Below are positions 7,883 through 15,036 of a DNA stretch of 20,589 bases, in pieces (the stretch's first letter is position 1; every line of letters begins with the position of its first letter). The DNA is from Pseudomonadota bacterium. GTDB lineage: Bacteria > Pseudomonadota > Alphaproteobacteria > Rhizobiales > Rhizobiaceae. The translations under genes and the position numbers were made by a program. The notes below the pieces were generated by a model. That model did not search any database. It had not been told where the DNA came from and saw only the letters and a program-made list of their open reading frames with translations. Location of the stretch: positions 1 through 20,589 of the forward strand of contig JAEYTV010000226.1 of assembly GCA_023433855.1 (NCBI GenBank). The letters are read 5' to 3'.

Positions 7883-8227
7883 ATGTCCCTACTGAACAAA
7901 AGCATTACCGCGGGCTTGGCCGCACTGACCGTCGCAGGGTGCCTGGCGGCAGCGGCGCCGGATGCCCAGGCCCGCGACCGGCACCACCATAACGATGTTC
8001 TGACCGGCGTCGCAGCCGGGCTTGCGGGCGGCCTGATCGGTGGCGCCATTGTCTCGGGTGCACAGCGGCCGGTCTACGTCGAACCGGAATACGAATATGC
8101 ACCTCCACCCCCGCCGGTCTATCGGCGCACCTACCACCGGACGGAGTATGTGCCTCGCTGCCACTATGAGTGGGTCGAGAATGAATGGGGTGACGCCTAT
8201 CGCGCACGCGTTTGCGACGAATATTGA
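7883..8227 (+). CDS. Small exported glycine-zipper protein
   Basis: This 114-residue protein begins with a basic, hydrophobic export signal. Two processing sites are possible. VAGC (17-20) resembles a lipobox, which would give a lipoprotein, and AQA followed by Arg31 resembles a signal peptidase I site. After a short His-rich patch (RDRHHHN), residues of about 40-60 form a glycine-zipper helix, GVAAGLAGGLIGGAIVSGA, as in outer-membrane-associated small proteins. The C-terminal half is Pro/Tyr-rich (PPPPP near the middle) and ends in a YEWVENEWGDAYRARVCDEY-like segment with two cysteines that could form a disulfide. Similar short proteins are common in rhizobia, without known function. AAAGGA and AGGAA precede the ATG. 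A hairpin terminator follows, so it is probably monocistronic. Confidence 0.75.
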   Translation: MSLLNKSITAGLAALTVAGCLAAAAPDAQARDRHHHNDVLTGVAAGLAGGLIGGAIVSGAQRPVYVEPEYEYAPPPPPVYRRTYHRTEYVPRCHYEWVENEWGDAYRARVCDEY

Positions 8228-8252
8228 ACTCTTTCCTCCCTGCCTGACCCCC

Positions 8253-8287
8253 AGCCTGCTTCCGCAACCGCGGTGGCAGGCTTTCTC
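8253..8287 (+). terminator. Rho-independent-like terminator after small exported protein gene
   Basis: Arms AGCCTGC (8253-8259) and GCAGGCT (8276-8282) enclose an inner CCGC-aacc-GCGG stem with a 2x2 internal mismatch, followed by a short TTTCT. The hairpin is strong but the T tract is weak. It lies 26 bp after the stop at 8227. Confidence 0.6.
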
Positions 8288-8330
8288 GACCTGCCCGGCG
8301 GTACGTCCCTCGCATTTGCAAAACCCTCAC

Positions 8331-8359
8331 TTGACTTTTGCGCGAAAACGCCCCAAATG
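8331..8359 (+). promoter_or_regulatory. Probable sigma-70 promoter of the DEAD-box helicase gene
   Basis: CTTGACT gives a -35 TTGACT at 8331-8336. After 17 bases comes CAAATG (8354-8359) as -10. The CTTGAC -35 is characteristic of rhizobial housekeeping promoters. The predicted transcript start near 8365 leaves an untranslated leader of about 230 bases. Confidence 0.5.
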
Positions 8360-8445
8360 CGGGCAAGCTTTCACCTTCCGGCCGCCGCGTGAGCTGGCCC
8401 TGCGTCATCATAGTCGCAAAGAAGGAACAAGGCGCACAGATAGAT

Positions 8446-8558
8446 CGCCCTGACCCTCAGGGTTTAAGCGCTGGAAAGTTTTTTCCAACTTGCAAGTTCC
8501 CACTTCACGCGGGGTTCTTGACGCCGCAAGCAGACCGAACCGCATTGGGCGTGTTCGG
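8446..8558 (+). promoter_or_regulatory. Hairpin cluster in the rhlE 5' leader
   Basis: Consecutive inverted repeats are visible. CCCTGA-ccc-TCAGGG at 8448-8462 is followed by TTTAAG and looks like a weak terminator or attenuator. TGGAAA-gttt-TTTCCA lies at 8472-8487. AACTTGCAAGTT at 8487-8498 is a perfect 12-bp palindrome. CCGAAC and GTTCGG form a stem at 8535-8558. Long structured leaders are known for cold-inducible RNA helicase and cold-shock genes. A regulatory role here is inference from that analogy. Confidence 0.45.
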
Positions 8559-8593
8559 CGCTACGCTTATGGCGCCCCGAAAAGGTATTCGAC

Positions 8594-10303
8594 TTGACGA
8601 ATTTCCAGGAGCTTGGCCTCGCCAAGCAGCTCGTAGCCACTCTTTTTGCTCTCGGTTACGAGACACCGACGCCGATCCAGGAACAGGCGATCCCACATCT
8701 TCTCCAAGGCCGCGACATGATCGGCCTCGCCCAGACCGGCACCGGAAAGACGGCCGCATTCGGCCTGCCCCTCATCGAAATGCTGTTGAAGGACCCGAAG
8801 CGGCCCGACAATCGCACCGCGCGCACATTGATCCTTGCGCCGACCCGCGAACTGGTCAACCAGATCGCCGTCAACCTCAAGAGCTATGTCCGCAACACCC
8901 CGCTGAAGATCAACGCCGTCGTTGGCGGCGCTTCGATCAACAAGCAGCAGCTGCAGCTTGAAAAAGGCACAGACATCCTCGTCGCCACCCCCGGTCGCCT
9001 GCTCGACCTCGTTGCGCGGCGCGCGATCGGCCTTACCACCGTACGTTATCTTGTGCTCGACGAAGCCGACCAGATGCTCGATCTGGGTTTCATCCACGAC
9101 CTGCGTAAGATCTCCAAGATGGTTCCCAAGAACCGCCAGACCCTGCTGTTCTCGGCCACTATGCCGAAGGCAATCGCCGATCTGGCTGCAGACTTCCTGA
9201 AGGATCCCATCCAGGTTTCGGTAACGCCCCCCGGCAAGGCCGCCGACAAGGTGGAGCAGTTCGTGCATTTCGTTGCCGGCAAGAACGACAAGACCGACCT
9301 TCTCAAGAAGTCGCTCGGAGAGAACCCGGATGGCCGCGCCATGGTCTTCCTGCGCACCAAGCATGGCGCCGAGAAGCTTTCCAAGCATCTGGAACATGTC
9401 GGCTTCAAGGTGGCCTCCATCCATGGCAACAAGAGCCAGGGACAGCGCGAACGCGCGCTGAAGGCCTTCCGCGACAATGACATCCGTGTGCTCGTTGCAA
9501 CCGACGTTGCAGCTCGCGGCATCGATATTCCCGGGGTCACCCACGTCTTCAACTACGATCTTCCCGAAGTACCGGACGCCTACGTGCACCGCATCGGCCG
9601 CACCGCCCGCGCCGGCCGCGACGGCATTGCGATTGCCTTCTGCGCGACCGACGAGACCGGTCTCCTGCGCGACATCGAGAAGCTGATGGGGATCGAGATC
9701 GCCACGGCATCCGGCGAGCGGCCGGAAGGCATGAGCCGACCGGCACGCGGCGGCGGCAATCGTGGTGGGGCCGGCCGTGGCCGAGGCGGCAATGGTGGCG
9801 GACAGGGCCGCGGAGCCGGTGGCGGCGAAGGTCGTCCCGAACGCCGCGAACGTCCTGCCCGCAAGCCGTTCTTCGCCTCGGAAGGCACCGACGGCGCCAG
9901 CCGGACGGAAGAACGCGGTGGTCGGTCGAACGGCGGGCGCCCTCAGCGCAGCGAACGCCGCAACGAGGATTTCCGCGGCCAGCGCCGCGGCGAGGAAGCA
10001 CCCCGGCTGAACGTCGACAGCGACCTCGCTTCGACATCCGATTTCCGGCCTTCGAAAAAGCAGGGGCCGCAGAACGGCGACGGACGGACGCCGCGCGGCG
10101 AACAGCGCAAGGGCAATGCCGGACCGAGGCCACACGCAACCCATGCTCCGCACGAGCCGGGCCAGCAGCGCCAGGCCCGCAACGGCGGCCATGGACGCCC
10201 GGCAAATCCTGCCCCGGCCGCCGGTGAGAACCGCGGCCCGGTCCGTTTCGGCAACGACAGCCGTGACGGTGGACATCAGGGCCGCAAGCGTAGCCGGGCG
10301 TAG
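8594..10303 (+). CDS. rhlE: DEAD-box ATP-dependent RNA helicase, RhlE type, with long RGG-rich tail
   Basis: This 569-residue cytoplasmic RNA helicase begins at a TTG with AAAGG upstream. The core (about 1-370) shows the Q motif region with PTPIQEQAIP, Walker A AQTGTGKT (46-53), PTREL, TPGR, DEAD (156-159), SAT (187-189), and the C-terminal ATDVAARGIDIP and HRIGRTARAG (from His332). The remaining 200 or so residues are low-complexity, rich in Gly, Arg, Asn and Gln with many RGG/GRG repeats, typical of RNA-binding tails in rhizobial RhlE-like helicases. Likely roles are unwinding structured RNA in ribosome assembly or mRNA decay, often at low temperature (family knowledge). The long leader suggests post-transcriptional control. 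The gene symbol indicates the family; RhlE versus another DEAD-box paralogue cannot be separated by eye. Confidence 0.93.
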   Translation: MTNFQELGLAKQLVATLFALGYETPTPIQEQAIPHLLQGRDMIGLAQTGTGKTAAFGLPLIEMLLKDPKRPDNRTARTLILAPTRELVNQIAVNLKSYVRNTPLKINAVVGGASINKQQLQLEKGTDILVATPGRLLDLVARRAIGLTTVRYLVLDEADQMLDLGFIHDLRKISKMVPKNRQTLLFSATMPKAIADLAADFLKDPIQVSVTPPGKAADKVEQFVHFVAGKNDKTDLLKKSLGENPDGRAMVFLRTKHGAEKLSKHLEHVGFKVASIHGNKSQGQRERALKAFRDNDIRVLVATDVAARGIDIPGVTHVFNYDLPEVPDAYVHRIGRTARAGRDGIAIAFCATDETGLLRDIEKLMGIEIATASGERPEGMSRPARGGGNRGGAGRGRGGNGGGQGRGAGGGEGRPERRERPARKPFFASEGTDGASRTEERGGRSNGGRPQRSERRNEDFRGQRRGEEAPRLNVDSDLASTSDFRPSKKQGPQNGDGRTPRGEQRKGNAGPRPHATHAPHEPGQQRQARNGGHGRPANPAPAAGENRGPVRFGNDSRDGGHQGRKRSRA

Positions 10304-10328
10304 AGATCCGGCCGAGACGTCGAACACG

Positions 10329-10358
10329 AAAGAGGTCGCCGAGGCGGCCTCTTTTTTT
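10329..10358 (+). terminator. Strong intrinsic terminator after rhlE
   Basis: AGAGGTCGCC and GGCGGCCTCT form a 10-bp stem with one G-T pair around a tiny loop, followed directly by seven T residues. It starts 26 bp after the helicase stop. AAA before the stem pairs with the T tract, so it may also work in reverse for the convergent EamA gene. Confidence 0.9.
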
Positions 10359-10379
10359 GCGCCGCGAGCGCCTTGGGCG

Positions 10380-11252
10380 TCAAGCCTTCCTGTTGACGAG
10401 ATAAATACCCGCGACCACCACGGCCGTCCCGGCGATCATCGGCCAGGTCAGCGCTTCTCCGAACATGATCGCGGCTTCGATGGCGACCACCGGTGGCATC
10501 AGATAGATCAGGGAGGCTGCCCGGGACACCTGGCCGCGGCGGATGAGGTAGAGCAGCAATGCAACGGCGCCCATCGAGACACCGAGGACCGACCAGGCCA
10601 TTGCAAGGATCGCTTCCTTGGTCCAGTCGAAACGCAGGTCCTCCAGACCGATCGCGAGCGGCAGCGTTACAGCGAAAGCGCCGATGAACTGCAGCGTGGC
10701 GGTGGAAAACAGATCCCCCTCCTGCAGGTACTTTTTCTGGTACAACGTGCCGTAGGTTGCCGAGACCATCGCAACCAGATTTATCATCACCGGCAGGAAG
10801 AGCCCTGCCAGACCCCGGTCGAAAACGTCCATCAGCTGGGGCGAAATCGCCACGACGATGCCAGCGAAACCAAGTCCAAGGCCTGCCTTCTGCACGCGGG
10901 CAAGTCGCTCCCCGACAAAGAATGGGGCGGCCAAGGCCGTCAGCAGCGGCTGCAATCCGGCAATGATCCCGGACAGCCCGGCCGGCACTCCCCGGCCGAT
11001 CGCATACCAGACACCGGCGAGATAGAGCCCGTGCAGGAAGATGCCGGACACGATCGCGTGGCTGATCTGGCTGGCCGTCCGCGGCCATTGCGCCCTGAGC
11101 AACAGGCAGACGCCGGCGAATGCGAGGGCTGCGAGGGCGTGTCGCACAGCCAGAAAGGTGAGCGGGTCGGCATGCGCTGCCGCATATTTCGCGACGATCC
11201 AGCCGGTGGACCACAGGAAGACAAAGACGGCCGGAGCGAATCGATCGAGCAT
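10380..11252 (-). CDS. EamA/DMT-family transporter
   Basis: This 290-residue polytopic membrane protein has the two-fold repeat of the EamA (drug/metabolite transporter) family, about ten hydrophobic helices in two sets of five. The first repeat starts with VFVFLWSTGWIVAKYA and ends near GLGFAGIVVAIS. The second contains ATYGTLYQKKYL and SRAASLIYLMPPVVAIEAAIMFGEALTWP, both diagnostic. Proteins of this family usually export amino acids or other small metabolites across the inner membrane; the substrate cannot be read from sequence. The start is the ATG opening MLDRFAPA, with only a weak ribosome site. It is convergent with the helicase and stands alone on its strand, so no functional context is offered by the neighbours. 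Confidence 0.88.
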   Translation of the reverse strand: MLDRFAPAVFVFLWSTGWIVAKYAAAHADPLTFLAVRHALAALAFAGVCLLLRAQWPRTASQISHAIVSGIFLHGLYLAGVWYAIGRGVPAGLSGIIAGLQPLLTALAAPFFVGERLARVQKAGLGLGFAGIVVAISPQLMDVFDRGLAGLFLPVMINLVAMVSATYGTLYQKKYLQEGDLFSTATLQFIGAFAVTLPLAIGLEDLRFDWTKEAILAMAWSVLGVSMGAVALLLYLIRRGQVSRAASLIYLMPPVVAIEAAIMFGEALTWPMIAGTAVVVAGIYLVNRKA

Positions 11253-11559
11253 GAAAATTCCGGCCGGGTGTCTGGAATGGGTCTGAGCTTCTAGGCTGAC
11301 GGCGCTCGACGGTCAAAACAGAAAAACTCATGATCAGGTTCAGCAAACCTGCGCATTGCCTGGGCAGCTGATGTTTTTCGATGCAGCGGCACAACTTTCT
11401 GCCGGAATGGTCGGCTCCATTGCCGAAGCCGGGTGGCCGTCTCTCCCCGGCATGATGAGGCGGAACTTTGCACCGTCCGTTTCTACTCCATGAAACGAGC
11501 ATGGTTCTTGCATTGCCCCCTACATTGTACTCAAATGGCGGAAAAAAGGGAACGCGCCT
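11253..11559. other. Divergent intergenic region, 307 bp
   Basis: No gene is supported. A small perfect hairpin CAGGTT-cagca-AACCTG lies at 11335-11351 on the transporter side. Toward the ATP-grasp gene, TTGCAT (11508-11513) and TCAAAT (11531-11536) with a 17-base spacer form a possible promoter. Confidence 0.5.
11508..11536 (+). promoter_or_regulatory. Possible promoter of the ATP-grasp/alpha-E/transglutaminase operon
   Basis: CTTGCAT supplies a -35 TTGCAT and, 17 bases on, TCAAAT a -10. It lies 24 bp before the TTG start, giving a short leader that still includes the AAGGGA ribosome site. The match to consensus is only partial. Confidence 0.35.
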
Positions 11560-12969
11560 TTGGCATTCGATGAAATGTTCACTGCGGATAACCTTCCGCG
11601 CCCTCCGTATAAATCCTATCATGAATGGTATACCAGCCAGGACGCCGCGCACCTGATAAGAAAGACTCAGGACGCGGAAAACATCTTCCGGAAGACGGGC
11701 ATCACCTTCGCGGTCTATGGCCACGCCGACAGTTCCGAAAAGCTCATTCCCTTCGACATCATTCCGCGCATCATCTCGGCCCGCGAATGGCGAAAGCTTG
11801 CCCAGGGCATCGAACAGCGGGTTCTGGCACTGAATGCCTTCCTCGATGACATCTACCACAAGCAGGAAATCATCAAGGCCGGCCGTATTCCGCGCGAACT
11901 GATCGAAAAGAACGTCGCCTTCCTGCCCGAGATGATCGGCTTCAAGCCCCCGGGCGGCGTCTACACCCATATCGTGGGTACGGATATCGTGCGCACCGGA
12001 GAGGACCAGTTCTTCGTCCTGGAGGATAACGCTCGCACCCCGTCAGGCGTTTCCTACATGCTGGAAAACCGGGAAACCATGATGCAGATGTTTCCCGAGC
12101 TGTTCAGCTTGAACAAGGTGCAGAGCGTCGAGGACTATCCCCGCCTGCTGCGCCAGTCGCTGGCGTCACTTGCACCTCCCGGCTGCAAGGGCCGGCCGCG
12201 GGTCGCAGTGCTGACGCCGGGCATCTACAATTCAGCCTATTACGAGCATTCCTTCCTGGCCGACCAGATGGGCGTCGAGCTTGTGGAGGGCTCGGACCTT
12301 CGCGTCATCGACGGCCGCGTGAAAATGCGCACAACCCAGGGCTACGAGGCGATCGACGTGCTTTACCGCCGCGTCGACGACGACTTCCTGGATCCCCTCA
12401 CCTTCCGGCCGGATTCGGCACTCGGCATTCCCGGCATCGTGGACGTCTACCGCGCCGGCAACATCACCATCGCCAACGCGCCGGGAACGGGCATTGCCGA
12501 CGATAAGGCAATCTATTCCTACATGCCCGAGATCGTCGAGTTCTATACCGGGCGCAAGGCGCTTCTTGAAAACGTGCCGACATGGCGCTGTTCGGAGCCC
12601 GCAAGCCTCAAATATGTGCTGGAGCATATCGAGGAACTGGTCATCAAGGAGGTGCACGGCTCGGGGGGCTACGGCATGCTGGTCGGACCGACTGCAACCA
12701 AGAAGGAACGCGCCGACTTTGCCGAAAAGCTCGCGGCCACGCCCGGGAACTACATCGCCCAGCCGACGCTAGCGCTCTCCACCGTCCCCATCTTCGTCAA
12801 CAAGGGCATAGCGCCAAGGCACGTAGACCTGCGCCCCTATGTTCTCGTCTCCGACAAGGTGAAGATCATTCCGGGCGGCCTGACCCGCGTTGCCCTCAAG
12901 CAGGGCTCACTGGTGGTGAATTCCAGCCAGGGCGGCGGCACCAAGGACACATGGGTTCTGGAAGATTGA
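11560..12969 (+). CDS. Circularly permuted ATP-grasp protein (COG2308 family)
   Basis: This 469-residue protein belongs to the circularly permuted ATP-grasp group (DUF404/DUF407). Typical stretches are GITFAVYG near residue 46, FLPEMIGF, VLEDNARTPSGVSYMLENRE, the YRRVDDDFLDP segment, ANAPGTGIADDKAIYSYMPE, the nucleotide-loop-like VIKEVHGSGGYGMLVGP and the C-terminal RPYVLVSDKVKIIPGGLTRVA plus NSSQGGGTKDTWVL. Family members are predicted amide- or peptide-bond-forming ligases using ATP; no substrate is established. The TTG start is preferred over the ATG five codons later because AAGGGA sits about nine bases upstream and MAFDEM is the usual N-terminus. It is the first gene of a three-gene operon, 16 bp before the alpha-E gene. 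Confidence 0.92.
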   Translation: MAFDEMFTADNLPRPPYKSYHEWYTSQDAAHLIRKTQDAENIFRKTGITFAVYGHADSSEKLIPFDIIPRIISAREWRKLAQGIEQRVLALNAFLDDIYHKQEIIKAGRIPRELIEKNVAFLPEMIGFKPPGGVYTHIVGTDIVRTGEDQFFVLEDNARTPSGVSYMLENRETMMQMFPELFSLNKVQSVEDYPRLLRQSLASLAPPGCKGRPRVAVLTPGIYNSAYYEHSFLADQMGVELVEGSDLRVIDGRVKMRTTQGYEAIDVLYRRVDDDFLDPLTFRPDSALGIPGIVDVYRAGNITIANAPGTGIADDKAIYSYMPEIVEFYTGRKALLENVPTWRCSEPASLKYVLEHIEELVIKEVHGSGGYGMLVGPTATKKERADFAEKLAATPGNYIAQPTLALSTVPIFVNKGIAPRHVDLRPYVLVSDKVKIIPGGLTRVALKQGSLVVNSSQGGGTKDTWVLED

Positions 12970-12985
12970 TCGAGGTCGTAGTCAC

Positions 12986-13927
12986 ATGCTCGGAAGAACT
13001 GCAAACGGCCTCTACTGGATGTTTCGCTACATCGAAAGGGCAGAAAACATCGCCCGCCTTGTTGACGCGGGGTTGCGCGTTTCGCTGACGCGTGCCGGCT
13101 CCTCGGACGAGGACTGGCATGGCGTCCTGGAAAGTGCCGGCGTCCGCGAATCCTATTCGCAAGTCCATCCGGACCTGAGGGCTGCGGATGCGATCGACTA
13201 CCTGCTGCGCGACACGTCGAACGCATCAAGCGTGATGTCCTGCATCGAGTGGGGCCGCAACAACGCCCGCATGGTGCGCACGGCTTTGACACGCGAAACA
13301 TGGGAAGCGACGAACGAAGCCTGGATCGACCTGAAGGCCGCCCTGGCCAACCCCCTGAGGCCCGCCGACCTGCCCGAACTGATCGACAAGATCAAACACC
13401 GGTGCGGACTGATCCGCGGCGCATTCCACGGTTCGATGCTGAGAAACGATCTCTACAATTTCTCGCGAATCGGCACCTTCATCGAGCGGGCCGACAACAC
13501 GAGCCGCATCCTCGACGTGAAATATTACGTGCTGCTGCCATCGGTCAGTCAGGTCGGTTCGGCGCTCGACAACTTCCAGTGGGAATCCATCTTGCGCTCC
13601 GTTTCGGCGCACCGCTCCTACGGCTGGGTTTATGACGGCGACTACCAGGCGGCCAACATCGCCGACTTCCTGATCCTCAAAAAGCAGATGCCGCGATCGC
13701 TCGCCTACTGCTACGAGAAGATCGTCAGCAATCTCTGTTACCTTGCCGAGGATTACGGCGAGAAGCTGAAGGCTCATGCGACGGCGGAGGCGATCCGCTC
13801 GACCCTGAACCGGGGCTCGGTTTCGGAGATCATGGACCATGGATTGCACGAGTTCCTCGAGGATTTCGTCGCCCGAAACAACCAGCTGAGCATCGAGATT
13901 TCCGAAGGCTACCGCTTCTATCAGTAG
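12986..13927 (+). CDS. Alpha-E domain protein (COG2307 family)
   Basis: This 313-residue, predicted mostly helical protein of the alpha-E (DUF403) family starts with MLGRTANGLYWMFRYIERAENIAR, nearly invariant in the family. It continues with SVMSCIEWGRNNARMVR, FSRIGTFIERADNTSRILDVKYY, FQWESILRSVSAHRSY and a Pro-Arg-Ser-Leu (MPRSLAYC) segment. Alpha-E proteins always travel with circularly permuted ATP-grasp and transglutaminase-like genes. They are thought to be partners in the same peptide- or amide-forming reaction, but no biochemical role is proven. GAGG lies about ten bases before the ATG. One base separates its stop from the first possible ATG of the next gene, so translation is probably coupled. 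Confidence 0.93.
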   Translation: MLGRTANGLYWMFRYIERAENIARLVDAGLRVSLTRAGSSDEDWHGVLESAGVRESYSQVHPDLRAADAIDYLLRDTSNASSVMSCIEWGRNNARMVRTALTRETWEATNEAWIDLKAALANPLRPADLPELIDKIKHRCGLIRGAFHGSMLRNDLYNFSRIGTFIERADNTSRILDVKYYVLLPSVSQVGSALDNFQWESILRSVSAHRSYGWVYDGDYQAANIADFLILKKQMPRSLAYCYEKIVSNLCYLAEDYGEKLKAHATAEAIRSTLNRGSVSEIMDHGLHEFLEDFVARNNQLSIEISEGYRFYQ

Positions 13928-13937
13928 GATGACCGCC

Positions 13938-14792
13938 ATGCGGCTGAAGATCTCCCACACGACCGAGTATGTCTACGACGCACCAGTGGCCTATTCCTTG
14001 CTGCGCATGCGGCTTACCCCGACCGACGGCCCGATGCAGAAAGTCCTCAACTGGTCTCTGACGGTCGACGGCGCCAAGGTGGAAGCCGGCTACGCCGACC
14101 AGTTCGGCAATCGCCTGGAACTGGTCTCGGTCGAGGGCTCGGAACACACGATCAGCATCACCGCCTCCGGGGAGGTAGAGACGCAGGATCGCGCCGGGGT
14201 CTTCGGGCCGCACCAGGGTTACTGCCCGCTATGGCTTTTCCTGCGGGAAACGCCACTGACTGCTCCGGGCGTGCATATCCGCGAGCTGGCGGCAAGCATC
14301 AGGGGCGACAGCGAACTTGCCCAGATGCATGCCCTGATGGAAACGCTTCATGAGACCGTCGTGTATACGCCCGGCACCACGGATGCGGAGACTGCCGCTG
14401 AAAGGGCGCTGGAGGCGAAGACCGGCGTCTGCCAGGATCACGCTCATATCTTCATTTCCGCCGCCCGGCTCCTGAACATCCCGGCCCGCTATGTGTCCGG
14501 ATATCTGCTGATGGAAGGCGTGACCGAGCAGGTCGCAACGCATGCCTGGGCAGAGGTACACCTGCCCGGCCTCGGATGGGTCGGCTTCGATGCAGCGAAC
14601 AACATCTGCCCGAATGACCGTTACGTTCGCCTCGCCTGCGGGCTCAGCTACCGCGATTGTGCGCCCGTGTCCGGAATGCGGCTCGGCCCGGCAGGAGAAA
14701 ACCTGAAGGTGTCACTGCGGGTTGCCCCCGGCGAGACCCAGAGCCAGGACCAAAATGGCCAGAGCCAGAGCCAGAGCCAGGCACAGGGCTGA
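13938..14792 (+). CDS. Transglutaminase-like cysteine protease (COG1305) of the ATP-grasp/alpha-E system
   Basis: This 284-residue protein from the preferred ATG has an N-terminal beta domain starting MRLKISHTTEYVYDAPV and a transglutaminase-like core with a complete catalytic triad: Cys165 in KTGVCQDHAH, His202 in THAWAEVHL, and Asp218 in GWVGFDAANN. The fold is that of papain-like peptidases, so it may cleave or transfer peptides made by the upstream ligase. I chose 13938 because AGGA (13926-13929) is eight bases upstream and the family usually begins at MRLK. An in-frame ATG at 13929 would add three residues. The last dozen residues are a Gln/Ser repeat (QSQSQSQAQG) encoded by a short tandem repeat. 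There is no signal peptide, so it is probably cytoplasmic. Confidence 0.92.
   Translation: MRLKISHTTEYVYDAPVAYSLLRMRLTPTDGPMQKVLNWSLTVDGAKVEAGYADQFGNRLELVSVEGSEHTISITASGEVETQDRAGVFGPHQGYCPLWLFLRETPLTAPGVHIRELAASIRGDSELAQMHALMETLHETVVYTPGTTDAETAAERALEAKTGVCQDHAHIFISAARLLNIPARYVSGYLLMEGVTEQVATHAWAEVHLPGLGWVGFDAANNICPNDRYVRLACGLSYRDCAPVSGMRLGPAGENLKVSLRVAPGETQSQDQNGQSQSQSQAQG
14759..14780 (+). repeat. Hexanucleotide tandem repeat at the transglutaminase 3' end
   Basis: About three and a half copies of CAGAGC lie in frame and encode the Gln-Ser tail just before the stop. A looser copy (CAGAGCCAGGAC) starts about 20 bases earlier. It could vary in copy number by slippage. Confidence 0.7.
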
Positions 14793-15036
14793 GGAGCGTG
14801 CGGCTGGTCCGCTCCGATCGATCGGATCGGACGATGCCGCGACAAACGTTCGGGTCTCGGAAAGTCCTGGTGGCACGGCATCAACTGCCCCACATCAGCG
14901 CTGCGGCCAACGCGGGGTGGCCGTGATCACTGCTGAAGGCGCGGCGCAGCACGGCCACAACAGCTGACGACGACGGGCCGCAAGCCCGGCGCCACCTCCA
15001 CATGTTTTGCTTCCCCTCCAGAACACGAGGTGAGGC
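14793..15036. other. Gap between transglutaminase and J-domain genes
   Basis: This 244-bp stretch holds no credible gene. It contains the 14-bp palindrome at 14813-14826. Frames on both strands show no resemblance to the Anbu peptidase that often follows transglutaminase in this operon. Confidence 0.5.
14813..14826. repeat. Perfect 14-bp palindrome after the transglutaminase gene
   Basis: TCCGATCGATCGGA is its own reverse complement and lies 21 bp after the stop. No T tract follows, so it is a poor intrinsic terminator. It could be a protein-binding site or a 3'-end-stabilising hairpin. Confidence 0.4.

Larger units (their letters stand above)
8228..8593. other. Intergenic region and long 5' leader of rhlE, 366 bp
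   Basis: No protein gene is supported here. From left to right it holds the terminator of the preceding gene, a sigma-70 type promoter near 8331-8359, and several inverted repeats up to the TTG start of the helicase. An open frame from 8338 overlaps the leader and the helicase out of frame, and its protein resembles nothing recognisable. Confidence 0.6.

Noticed and set aside
8567..10327. 586-codon minus-strand frame opposite the helicase
   Set aside because: The helicase motifs are unmistakable on the plus strand. The antisense protein is Ala/Gly-rich without domain logic.
10276..11970. 564-codon minus-strand frame covering the EamA gene and the ATP-grasp start
   Set aside because: The EamA frame has the two-repeat membrane pattern; this longer frame spans two real genes out of frame.
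14759..14780. Short tandem repeat as a CRISPR-like array
   Set aside because: The units are six bases, contiguous and in frame inside a coding sequence, with no spacers.
14793..15036. Possible remnant of an Anbu peptidase gene
   Set aside because: I looked for an N-terminal Anbu-like stretch in the visible frames and found none; the gap looks like ordinary intergenic DNA.
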